Shown in pieces: positions 33,539-45,548 of a stretch of DNA of 64,000 bases. Position 1 is the first letter of the stretch. Every line of letters starts with the position of its first letter. The notes beneath the pieces were generated by a model, which was not told the DNA's origin, ran no database searches, and saw only the letters and a list, made by a program, of their open reading frames with translations. The translations under genes were made by a program, and so were the position numbers. The stretch covers positions 1,151,001 through 1,215,000 of the forward strand of contig NZ_CP015136.1 in assembly GCF_001618865.1 (NCBI RefSeq). Reading direction: 5' to 3'. This stretch comes from Luteitalea pratensis. Its GTDB lineage: Bacteria > Acidobacteriota > Vicinamibacteria > Vicinamibacterales > Vicinamibacteraceae.

Positions 33539-36193
33539 ATGTGGACCCGTCTTCGCGCGAGCGTGTCGCGATTGCGCTTCGCCTGGATACGGCGGCGCCT
33601 GGACGCGGACGCCAGGCAGGAGATGGAGGCGCATCTCGACCTCCTGGCCGACCGCTACATCGGCCAGGGCATGTCTGCCGACGAGGCGTACACTGCCGCG
33701 CGCCGTCAGTTCGGCAACCCGGCGGTGATGCGCCAGGGCCTCCTGGACATGAACAGCATCGGATGGCTCGAGCAGGCGTCACGCGATCTGCGGTACGCCT
33801 GCCGGCAGTTGCGCCGCGGCCCCGGGTTTGCGGCCGTGGTCGCGGCCACGCTCGGCGTCGGCATCGGCGGCACGACCGCGGTGTTCAGCATCGTCCAGGC
33901 CGTGCTGTTGGCGCCGTTGCCGTACGAACAGCCCGGACAACTGGTCCGCTTCTTTCAGCAGGAGCCCGCGAGGCCGGACACGCGAGACGTCCTGGCCGGC
34001 ACGCACTTCACGTTCCTTCGCGAGCATGCCGGGTCGTTCGAGGACGTCGCCGCGCTTGCCCATTACTCGGAGACGGGACTCGACCTGGTCACCGATGGCC
34101 GTGCCGAACGACTACGCGTGCTGCGGGTGTCGAGCGGCTACTTCAGCACGCTCCGCTCGTTGCCCAGGCTTGGCCGTGCCTTCGACCTCGACGACGAGAC
34201 AGGCGCGCGTCGCGTCGTGCTGAGTGATCGAGTCTGGCGGACGCATTTCGGCGGCGATCCGTCGGTCGTGGGATCGATCGTCCGGCTGAGCGACGAGCCC
34301 TACGAAGTGACCGGAATCGCCCCACCCGGCTTCACGGACCCGATTGCGCCAGACGTCGCTGCGTGGATCCCGTACGCGCTCGCGAGGGACAGGTACGAAG
34401 AGAACAACTCGCTGACCGCCATCGGCCGGCTTCGCAACGGGATCAGCCTGGAACGCGCGCAGGCGGAACTGGCCACCCTGACCAGGCCGATGCGCGAACA
34501 ATGGCCGGGCGCGGCCAAGAGCGCCATCGTCGCGGTGCCGCTGCAGGAAGAACTCGTGTCGAGCGCACGAGGGCCCCTGCACCTGCTCCTGGCCGCCGTG
34601 ATTCTCGTCCTGCTCGTCGCGTGCGTGAACGTGGCCGGTCTCGTCCTCGTGCGGGCCACGGGGCGTGTGCACGAGTTCGCGGTTCGCGCAGCGCTCGGGT
34701 CCAGCCGTCACCGGCTCGCTCGCCAGTTGCTGGTCGAGAGCCTCCTGCTTGGGTGTCTCGGCGGCCTGCTCGGACTCGCCCTGGGAACCGTCGGCATCCG
34801 CGTGCTGCAGCGCCTCGGTCGCGACGCGTTGCCACGGCTCGACGGCGTCGGGCTCAACCGTGCTGTGCTGGCCGTTGCGCTGCTGACGACCGTCGTGACA
34901 GCCGTCGTCTTCAGCGTCGCGCCGGCATTGCGACTCACGCACGTCGCACCTGTCGAAGCGCTCCGGCAACAATCGCGCTCCGCTACGGGAGCCCGAGGGC
35001 TGGCGCGCCTGCGCGCCACACTGGTTGCAGCGCAGGTGGCGCTGGCGTTGACCCTGGTCGCCGGTGCGGCCGTCCTGCTGGGAAGCCTCCATCATCTGCA
35101 ACAGGTAGACATCGGCTTGCGGATCGAACGCGTCCTGACCTTCGAGGTGCATCTACCCACCGCCTCGTACGACGCCGTGCGCCGCGCGTCGTTCCAGGAG
35201 GAACTCGCCCGTCAACTGGAAGCGATTCCCGGAGTGACGGCGGCTGGCGGCATCTCCCGCCTGCCGGCCACCGGCAGCTATCACCCGTGGAATACCCAGA
35301 TCCGCACGGGCCCGCTGGCCGGAACCACCGTTGACCGAACCCGGTTCGCGATGCAGCAACGGGTCACCAGTGGTTCATTCTTCCCGGCCATCGGCATTCC
35401 GCTTCTCGCCGGGCGCGTCTTCGATGACCGCGACGATGCGAGCTCGCCTGGGCGCGCGATCGTGAGCGCGAACTTCGCGGCCCAGGCCTTTCCGCACGTA
35501 CCGCACGAGCAACTGCCTGGGCAGCGCATTGCCGTTGCCGGCCGCGAACTGGAGATTGTCGGCGTCGTCGGCGACGTGTCGTTGAACGTGTATGGCACGC
35601 CCACGATGGTCGTCTACCAGGCCCACCGTCAGTTCGCGGCCAATCGCAATTGGGCGCTCGTCCAGGTCGTCGCCACCGATCAGCCACTGGAGCCGCTGGT
35701 CAGCGCCGTGCGCCAGGTGGTGGAGCGGCTGGATCCGGAACTGGTGGTTCACAGGCCAGCGGCCATGGCGGACGTCGTCGGCCGCGGCGCGAGTCGAGAG
35801 CGGTTCGCCGCCGTCCTGATGGGCACCTTCGCACTCGTGGCTCTCGTCCTCGCTGCCCTCGGACTCTATGGCGTGCTGGCGTACACGGTGCGCCAGCGCA
35901 CGAAAGAGATCGGGATCCGCATGGCCGTCGGCGCGAGGTCTGCCCAGGTGCGCGCGATCGTGTTCCGTCAGGCCGCGGCTGTCGTCGTTCCTGGCCTCGT
36001 GGCTGGCCTGCTGGGCACCCTGGTGAGCCGACCATGGTTGGCCACGCTGGCGTTCGAGGTCAGCCCATCAGACCCGCGCATTCCTGGCGCCACTGTTCTC
36101 CTGCTCACGGTGGTGGCCAGCGTCGCCGCCTGGGTGCCGGCCCAGCGCGCAGCGAGCGTGCCACCCAGGGTCGCCCTCGAGGAGGGAGCGTGA
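33539..36193 (+). CDS. ADOP-type ABC transporter permease 2
   Basis: An 884-residue protein from ATG 33539, one base after the PadR2 stop. The N-terminal part with RRRLDADARQEMEAHLDLLA is the family's cytoplasmic leader. Membrane blocks include AAVVAATLGVGIGGTTAVFS, LHLLLAAVILVLLVACVNVA with HEFAVRAALGSSRHRLARQL, and the C-terminal EIGIRMAVGARSAQVRAIVF. MacB-like periplasmic domains lie between them. No ATPase gene is adjacent. It converges on permease 3, with only 4 bases between stop codons and no hairpin to separate the transcripts. Confidence 0.92.
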   Translation: MWTRLRASVSRLRFAWIRRRLDADARQEMEAHLDLLADRYIGQGMSADEAYTAARRQFGNPAVMRQGLLDMNSIGWLEQASRDLRYACRQLRRGPGFAAVVAATLGVGIGGTTAVFSIVQAVLLAPLPYEQPGQLVRFFQQEPARPDTRDVLAGTHFTFLREHAGSFEDVAALAHYSETGLDLVTDGRAERLRVLRVSSGYFSTLRSLPRLGRAFDLDDETGARRVVLSDRVWRTHFGGDPSVVGSIVRLSDEPYEVTGIAPPGFTDPIAPDVAAWIPYALARDRYEENNSLTAIGRLRNGISLERAQAELATLTRPMREQWPGAAKSAIVAVPLQEELVSSARGPLHLLLAAVILVLLVACVNVAGLVLVRATGRVHEFAVRAALGSSRHRLARQLLVESLLLGCLGGLLGLALGTVGIRVLQRLGRDALPRLDGVGLNRAVLAVALLTTVVTAVVFSVAPALRLTHVAPVEALRQQSRSATGARGLARLRATLVAAQVALALTLVAGAAVLLGSLHHLQQVDIGLRIERVLTFEVHLPTASYDAVRRASFQEELARQLEAIPGVTAAGGISRLPATGSYHPWNTQIRTGPLAGTTVDRTRFAMQQRVTSGSFFPAIGIPLLAGRVFDDRDDASSPGRAIVSANFAAQAFPHVPHEQLPGQRIAVAGRELEIVGVVGDVSLNVYGTPTMVVYQAHRQFAANRNWALVQVVATDQPLEPLVSAVRQVVERLDPELVVHRPAAMADVVGRGASRERFAAVLMGTFALVALVLAALGLYGVLAYTVRQRTKEIGIRMAVGARSAQVRAIVFRQAAAVVVPGLVAGLLGTLVSRPWLATLAFEVSPSDPRIPGATVLLLTVVASVAAWVPAQRAASVPPRVALEEGA

Positions 36194-36197
36194 CCGT

Positions 36198-38831
36198 TCA
36201 CGACGACCGGAGCGCACATGATGGATCGACGAGCGCTGCCCGTCGTGCCACCACGGCCACCGCGAGCATGGCAGCCGCAATCGTGACGACAATCGCCGCC
36301 GCGTAGGTGAGTGGGTCCCGATTGGTGATCCCGAACAGGTAACTCGACGCGAACCTGCCCGCCGCGACAGCGCCGACAACTCCGGCAATCACGCCGACGC
36401 ACACGAGGCGTCCCCCCTGCCACAGCACCTGCTCGGCGATCACGCCTCTCGTCGCGCCCAGGGCGACACGAATCGCGAATTCCCGACGCTGCTGTGCGAT
36501 CACGTGGGCGACCAGCCCGTACACGCCGACTGTCGCCAGGACGATGGAAAGCAACGCCGCACCAGCGACCAACCACGCCTGCAACCGCGGCCGCGCAAGG
36601 ACCTTCGCCACGTCCTCTTCGACAGTCCTCACCGCCGAGACCGCCTGCAAAGGATCAGCTTCGTGGATGGCACGTCGAATGGCGCCGGCCATGGTGCCTG
36701 CATCACCACTGGTACGCACGACCACCGTGGTGATGTATCCGGGGCTTTGCGCATGCAGGGCATAGACGGTGGGGATGGGTTCCGACATCAGTCCCGAATG
36801 CCGTACCTCGCCGACGATGCCGATGATCTCGGCCAGCGAGGCATTCGAGCCGTCGACGAGGATGCGCTGTCCAATTGCGTCGCGACCGGGGAAGTACTTC
36901 CGGGCGAACGTGCGGTCGACGATCACGACCCGTGGACTCGACGGGCGGTCGGTCTCCGCGAAGTCACGGCCGGCGAGTACGGGGATGCCCATGGCCGCGA
37001 AGTACCCACGACTCACGAGCCCGCAGGAGGTTGGGCGGCTGTCGGCGGGGCTTCGCGCGCCAGCCTGCGCGCCGTGCCAGAAGCCCGTGCCGCACGTCAT
37101 GCCGCGCAACGGTGGAAACTGGATCGTGCCGGCCGCAACGACACCGGGTACCGAGGCAACCCGCCCGAGGATCGCATCGAGCGCGGCGATGCGGGCCTCC
37201 GGCGGCCGCACGCCCAGGAACACCCCCATCGTGAGCGTCCGCGTCGGCTCGAAGCCAAGTTCGAGACGCGTCAGGTTCACCAGCGTGCGAAACAGGAGGC
37301 CTGCCCCGACCAGCAGCATCACGGAGACGGCGACCTGTGCGATCACGAGCACGAACCTTGCCCGCCTGGTGTGACGATCGGCGCTCGCGCCACGGCCACC
37401 TGTGCGCAGCACGGCGTCCGGTTGCGCATGGCTTGCCTCGATCGCCGGCACGAGCCCGAAGGCCACCGCGATGATGACCGACGTGCCCAACGCGTAGACG
37501 ATGGCCCAGGTGTCCAGTGTCACCGCACCAAAGGCGTCGACCGGAAACGCGAGCGCTGCCAGCGTGGAAAGCGCGCGCGTCAGCCACCACGCGAGCGCGA
37601 CGCCGGCCAGGCCACCGGCCAGCGAGAGCAGGAGACTCTCGGTGACGACCTGGCGGACGAGGCGTCCGCGCCGGGCGCCCAGCGCGACCCGTAGCGCGAA
37701 CTCGGCGCGGCGATCGGCGCTCCGTGCCATCAGCAGCCCAGCGATGTTCACGCCCGCGATCGCCAGCACCGCGAGCACGACGCCCAGCATCAGGTGCAGC
37801 GCCGGTCGTGTCTCCCGCGACAGGTACTCGTGCAGGCTCGAGACCGCCACGCCCATGTCCTTGTCCATCGGGTACACCTGGCGCAGACCAGTCGCAATGG
37901 CGGTCATCTCGCCTTGCGCGCCGGCAAGGGTGACGTTCGCGTTCAGCCGGCCGTAACACTGGAAGGCGCGCGATCCGGCCGCGCCGGGGTTGGCGGGATC
38001 CAGGACGAGCGGCGTGAAGACGGCCGGCTCGTCGCCGCCGATCTTGAAGCCGCGCGGAGCCACACCGATCACGGTGAGCGAGCCGGCGGGAAGGCGGAGT
38101 TCACGGCCCAGCACGCCGGGGTCGCCGCCGAACCAGCGCTGCCAGAACGCGTATCCAAGGACTGCCACCTGCGGTCCGCCCGGTCGCGTGTCGGCATCGA
38201 TGAAGCCGCGCCCGAGCGCAGGGACGACACCGAACACGCGGAACAGATCCGACGTCGCCATCATGCGGCTGACCTGTTCGGCGCCCTCCGTGCCCATCAC
38301 GTTCAGGGGCGGCGTCTGCACGAGGACGAGCGACTCGAACACCCCGGACCGGGAACGCCACTCGACGAAGTTCTGCGGATGCACGTTCAGTGGTGCAGGA
38401 ACATCGAGCGCGCGCTCGTGCAACACCACGATCCGGCCTGGCGACGGGTATGGAAGCGGGCGCAGCAGCACCGCATTGGCAAAGGCGAAGATCGTGGTAC
38501 TCGCCCCGATGCCCAGCGCCAGGACGGCGATGATCGTCGCGGTGAGCGTGGCGCTGCCGCGCAACGTCCGACCGGCGTATCGCACGTCCTTGAGGGCATC
38601 GTCGAACCACGTCAGACCGCGCGCGTCGCGGCACGCCTCGATCGGGCTCGTCAGTGCGCCCATTTCTCGAATGGCGCGGTGTCGTGCGTCGACGGGCGAC
38701 AGGCCGGCCTCGATGTGGCCCTCGATCAGGAGGTCGACATGGTGCCGCAGTTCGTCATCGAGATCGCGGTCCACCAGCCGTCGCCGGAACAGCGATCGCA
38801 ACCGCAGGCGGAGGAGTGAAGGCGATTTCAC
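36198..38831 (-). CDS. ADOP-type ABC transporter permease 3
   Basis: An 877-residue protein from GTG 38831, with GAGG 7 bases upstream and 9 bases after the PadR3 stop. The family leader (LDDELRHHVDLLIEGHI) is followed by TATIIAVLALGIGASTTIFA, the middle block LMLGVVLAVLAIAGVNIAGL with AEFALRVALGARRGRLVRQV, and the C-terminal block EFAIRVALGATRGVIAEQVL. Periplasmic MacB-like domains lie between. Overall size and order match permeases 1 and 2, but the sequences are well diverged, so this is an old paralogue rather than a recent copy. Confidence 0.92.
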   Translation of the reverse strand: MKSPSLLRLRLRSLFRRRLVDRDLDDELRHHVDLLIEGHIEAGLSPVDARHRAIREMGALTSPIEACRDARGLTWFDDALKDVRYAGRTLRGSATLTATIIAVLALGIGASTTIFAFANAVLLRPLPYPSPGRIVVLHERALDVPAPLNVHPQNFVEWRSRSGVFESLVLVQTPPLNVMGTEGAEQVSRMMATSDLFRVFGVVPALGRGFIDADTRPGGPQVAVLGYAFWQRWFGGDPGVLGRELRLPAGSLTVIGVAPRGFKIGGDEPAVFTPLVLDPANPGAAGSRAFQCYGRLNANVTLAGAQGEMTAIATGLRQVYPMDKDMGVAVSSLHEYLSRETRPALHLMLGVVLAVLAIAGVNIAGLLMARSADRRAEFALRVALGARRGRLVRQVVTESLLLSLAGGLAGVALAWWLTRALSTLAALAFPVDAFGAVTLDTWAIVYALGTSVIIAVAFGLVPAIEASHAQPDAVLRTGGRGASADRHTRRARFVLVIAQVAVSVMLLVGAGLLFRTLVNLTRLELGFEPTRTLTMGVFLGVRPPEARIAALDAILGRVASVPGVVAAGTIQFPPLRGMTCGTGFWHGAQAGARSPADSRPTSCGLVSRGYFAAMGIPVLAGRDFAETDRPSSPRVVIVDRTFARKYFPGRDAIGQRILVDGSNASLAEIIGIVGEVRHSGLMSEPIPTVYALHAQSPGYITTVVVRTSGDAGTMAGAIRRAIHEADPLQAVSAVRTVEEDVAKVLARPRLQAWLVAGAALLSIVLATVGVYGLVAHVIAQQRREFAIRVALGATRGVIAEQVLWQGGRLVCVGVIAGVVGAVAAGRFASSYLFGITNRDPLTYAAAIVVTIAAAMLAVAVVARRAALVDPSCALRSS

Positions 38832-38840
38832 CGGACTGCC

Positions 38841-39170
38841 TCAGAGTGGCTTCATCACGAGGTTGACGGCCGCGGACAGCCGTGCCCACTGTTCCGACTC
38901 CGCCTCGAGCGCGCGGCGTCCTCGCGCCGTGAGCGTGTAGTACTTCGCGCGGCGATTGCTGTCGCTGATCGCCCACTCGGCCTTCAGCCACCCTTGCTGC
39001 TCGAGACGATGCAGGGCCGGGTACAACGCGCTCTGGCCCACCTGCAGCTGCTCGTCGGACATCAGGCGTATGCGCTGTGCAATCGCCCACCCATGCATGG
39101 GTTCCAGCGTGAGCACCCGCAGGATCATCAGGTCCAGCGTGCCCTGGACGAGAGCGTTCGGTCTGGTCAT
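38841..39170 (-). CDS. PadR-family transcriptional regulator 3
   Basis: A 109-residue PadR protein from ATG 39170. MTRPNALVQGTLDLMILRVL opens the winged helix, followed by MHGWAIAQRIR, GQSALYPALHRLEQQGWLKA and NRRAKYYTLTARGRRALEAE. It precedes permease 3 in an operon. A promoter and a 29-bp palindrome lie directly upstream and are described separately; the predicted leader is about 22 bases and has no obvious ribosome-binding site. Confidence 0.93.
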   Translation of the reverse strand: MTRPNALVQGTLDLMILRVLTLEPMHGWAIAQRIRLMSDEQLQVGQSALYPALHRLEQQGWLKAEWAISDSNRRAKYYTLTARGRRALEAESEQWARLSAAVNLVMKPL

Positions 39171-39175
39171 GGAAG

Positions 39176-39228
39176 ATGCTTGTGTCAGTGACTGACACAA
39201 GCATACCCGTGGGCACCGGCAGTGGCAA
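39176..39228 (-). promoter_or_regulatory. promoter and 29-bp palindromic operator of PadR gene 3
   Basis: Read on the minus strand, TTGCCA (39228-39223), 17 bases, TATGCT (39205-39200) form a good promoter. A perfect inverted repeat covers its -10 element and start region: ATGCTTGTGTCAG (39176-39188), spacer TGA, CTGACACAAGCAT (39192-39204). A dimer bound here would block RNA polymerase. The palindrome ends 5 bases before the ATG. It is the longest and cleanest of the three PadR operators in the window. Confidence 0.8.
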
Positions 39229-39312
39229 GTGCCCACACGCGGCGACGACTTCCCGCCAACTGATCGGCCCCATTGAAGCGCGGAGGTGCGCCTGCCGATT
39301 CGTGGGACGAGC

Positions 39313-42960
<3,648 letters not shown>

Positions 42961-42970
42961 GCGAACGGGG

Positions 42971-43999
42971 TCACGCGTGCTGGAACTCGCCTGGCGTCTG
43001 GCCGGTCCACCGCCGGAATGCGCGATGGAACGCCGCCCGTTCCGAATAGTCGAGGAAGAACGCGACGTCGGCGACACTCGAGCCCTGGTCTCCGAGCATG
43101 ACCCGTGCGAACTCGGCCCGCACGTCATCGTGCAAATCGCGAAAGCTCGTACCCTCGGCCGCCAATCGGCGGCTGAGCGTGCGCCGGGTCGTGCCGAGCG
43201 CCTCGGCCATGGTGTCCGGCGTCACCGACGTCCGGCCAAGCGACTCGACGAGCACCCGTCGCACGCGCCCACTCAGCGGCCCGGTCGAACGAGCATCCTG
43301 CAGCGCCAGCACACGTTCGAGCCGGCGCCGGACGATGGCGGCCAGGGCTTCGTCGGCGTCGCGCAGCGGCCGCCGTGCGTCGCGTGCGTTCAGCAGCAGG
43401 GAGTTGCTGCCGGCGCTGAAGCGCGCGCGGGTCCCGAAGAAGCGGCGGTGCTCATGGTCGTCGGCGGGAGCAGGGTGTCTGAAACAGACCCGCCTCGGGA
43501 CGAGTTCGTGCCCGGTGCCATCACGAGCGAGCTGCATGGCGATCGCGAGAGCGAACTCGGTGCGGGCGGGATGGAGGCGGGTGCGCCCGACATCGTCCAC
43601 CATCAGGAGCAGCGCCTCGTCGTTGGCTTCGGTGCGGGCCGCGACACGGTCGCTGAGCACCCGGCCGTATCGGGCGAGCCGCTCGAGTCCGTCACCGAGC
43701 GATGCGCTCGAACGGAACGCGTACTCGACGAGATCGAGGGCGCCGCGCGGCAGCGACTCCGCGACCAGGATGCCGATCGCGTCGTCGCGCGTCAGCTCCG
43801 CCGCCAGGCTCCATGCCGCTTCGACGACATGCTCGGGAGCGCGGGCATCAGGGTCGTCGGCCGCCAACAACCCGGGCAACCGCCGCATCATCGACGCGTC
43901 CGCGCCTCGCCGCTCGACAAAGGCCAGCAGGTACGGCAACGACCAGGCGTGCACGGATTGGCCTTGGGCGGGCCTCGCGCCCCTATGCTCGACAGTCAT
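42971..43999 (-). CDS. AraC-family transcriptional regulator (OruR/Arabinose_bd type)
   Basis: A 342-residue regulator. The N-terminal 230 residues match the Arabinose_bd-type ligand domain of OruR-like proteins (SLPYLLAFVERRGAD, AFRSSASLGDGLERLARYGR, FALAIAMQLARDG). The C-terminal HTH_18 region reads LGTTRRTLSRRLAAEGTSF and VADVAFFLDYSERAAFHRAF, ending RRWTGQTPGEFQ. It is convergent with the histidine kinase (10 bases apart) and divergent from the PAS gene. Ligand and targets are not evident. Confidence 0.9.
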   Translation of the reverse strand: MTVEHRGARPAQGQSVHAWSLPYLLAFVERRGADASMMRRLPGLLAADDPDARAPEHVVEAAWSLAAELTRDDAIGILVAESLPRGALDLVEYAFRSSASLGDGLERLARYGRVLSDRVAARTEANDEALLLMVDDVGRTRLHPARTEFALAIAMQLARDGTGHELVPRRVCFRHPAPADDHEHRRFFGTRARFSAGSNSLLLNARDARRPLRDADEALAAIVRRRLERVLALQDARSTGPLSGRVRRVLVESLGRTSVTPDTMAEALGTTRRTLSRRLAAEGTSFRDLHDDVRAEFARVMLGDQGSSVADVAFFLDYSERAAFHRAFRRWTGQTPGEFQHA

Positions 44000-44241
44000 G
44001 AGTTCGATTCACGTCAGGTTATTCGTGATGTGGCCGATTCTGTCACGTACATGGCCCGTTCGGACACTCGGTGCGGGGGGGATGTCTGCTGAAATCATGG
44101 TCGCGCCAGTCCGTCCAGTGCCTGCACTGGTAGGTAGACGCTTTCACACGATGCCGCGATTCGGCCGCACGCATGAGCTGCCGTCACCAATTCCGGTGCG
44201 CAGCGGTGGGGGCCAGACGCTGGCAGACAGTCCACGGAGCC

Positions 44242-45519
44242 ATGCACGCATCGCAGTCAGCGCACCTCGACGACCATGCCGACGGTCTGGGGAGCCACGC
44301 CTTTCGTGAAACGGCGATGACCTACGTCGCCGCGTTGATCGCGCTGGGGACGGCCATCCTCGCCAGGCATGTCCTGAGTCCATGGATCGGTGCCACCCTC
44401 CCGTTTGTCACCGTGCTCGGTGCCGTGGCGGCAGCGGCGTGCCTGGGTGGATACCGTCCGGCCGCGCTCGTGGCGGTACTCGGGTACGCGTTGTCGGCCT
44501 GGCTCCTGGTGCCTGACCATGCCGTGCCGAGCAACGCGAGCGAGTTCGGTGGCTGGCTCGGACTCGCCGCGTACCTGCTGACGTGCGCTCTCATCGTCGG
44601 CTTCGTCGAGATGGCCCGCAGGAGGCACGCGGCCGATCGAGAGGCCCGCGCCGTGCAACGCGCGGCCCTGCGCAACGTCGAGGAGGCCGTGGTGACAGCC
44701 AACGCGCACGGGTGGGTGACATCGATGAATCCGGTCGCAGAACGGCTCACAGGTTGGCGTGAGATCGACGCGATCGGCCAGCCGATCGACGTCGTCGTCC
44801 GGCTGATGGACGCATCGACGGGAACGCCGATCGGCAGTCCAGCCGCCCTGGGCATCGATCAGGACTGCGTGATGGTTGGCCTTGCCCGGCGCACGGTCCT
44901 CGTCAGCCGCCATGGGACCGAACGCGACGTCGACGAGAGTACGGTGCCATTGCGCGACGGGCAGGGATTCCAGACCGGCATCGTCATGATCCTCACCGAC
45001 ACCACGGAGTCGCGACGCGAGGAACGCGAGCGCCAGGCCCAGCTTCGGGAACTCCGCCGCCGAGCGTCGATCGTGGAGGCATCCAGCGACGCCATCGTGG
45101 TGACCGGGATGGACGGCACCATCGTGACCTGGAATACCGCTGCGACGCGCCTCTTCGGCCATGCCGATGCGCTCGGCAAGCACGTCTCCCTCATCGTTCC
45201 ACGGCAGCGCGTTGCCGAGGAAGCGGCGATCCTCGGCGGCGTCCTGGCAGGATGCCGGACCGAGCACTACGAGACCGAGTGCCTTCGCGCCGACGGCCAG
45301 CGCCTCATCGTCTCGCTTTCGATCTCGCCGATCCGGAACGAGCGCGGGCAGGTGACCGGCGCGGGCCTGATTGCCCGCGACGTCACCCGGCAACGTCATG
45401 CCGAGCAGCGTGATCGTGCTCTCCTCGCGCAAGCCATTGCCGAAAAGAAGAGCCTCGCGGAGGATTTACAACGGCTCGCGGAGGCTCTGTCCGAACGCGA
45501 CCGATACAAGAACGCGTAG
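44242..45519 (+). CDS. membrane PAS-domain sensor lacking a transmitter domain
   Basis: A 425-residue protein from ATG 44242; ATG 44317 is an alternative closer to the first helix. Residues about 25-140 hold three to four helices similar to the DUF4118 region of sensor kinases (YVAALIALGTAILARHVL, ATLPFVTVLGAVAAAACLGG, LVAVLGYALSAWLLVP, GLAAYLLTCALIVGFVEMA). Two PAS domains follow: one with AVVTANAHGWVTSMNPVAER and one with IVVTGMDGTIVTWNTAATRL, the latter ending GAGLIARDVTRQR. A coiled tail ends LAEALSERDRYKNA and then stops where a HisKA domain would begin. It is therefore a truncated kinase or a stand-alone sensor that signals through partners. Confidence 0.8.
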   Translation: MHASQSAHLDDHADGLGSHAFRETAMTYVAALIALGTAILARHVLSPWIGATLPFVTVLGAVAAAACLGGYRPAALVAVLGYALSAWLLVPDHAVPSNASEFGGWLGLAAYLLTCALIVGFVEMARRRHAADREARAVQRAALRNVEEAVVTANAHGWVTSMNPVAERLTGWREIDAIGQPIDVVVRLMDASTGTPIGSPAALGIDQDCVMVGLARRTVLVSRHGTERDVDESTVPLRDGQGFQTGIVMILTDTTESRREERERQAQLRELRRRASIVEASSDAIVVTGMDGTIVTWNTAATRLFGHADALGKHVSLIVPRQRVAEEAAILGGVLAGCRTEHYETECLRADGQRLIVSLSISPIRNERGQVTGAGLIARDVTRQRHAEQRDRALLAQAIAEKKSLAEDLQRLAEALSERDRYKNA

Positions 45520-45548
45520 CCGCCAGGGCCACCGACGCCGGTGCGGAC

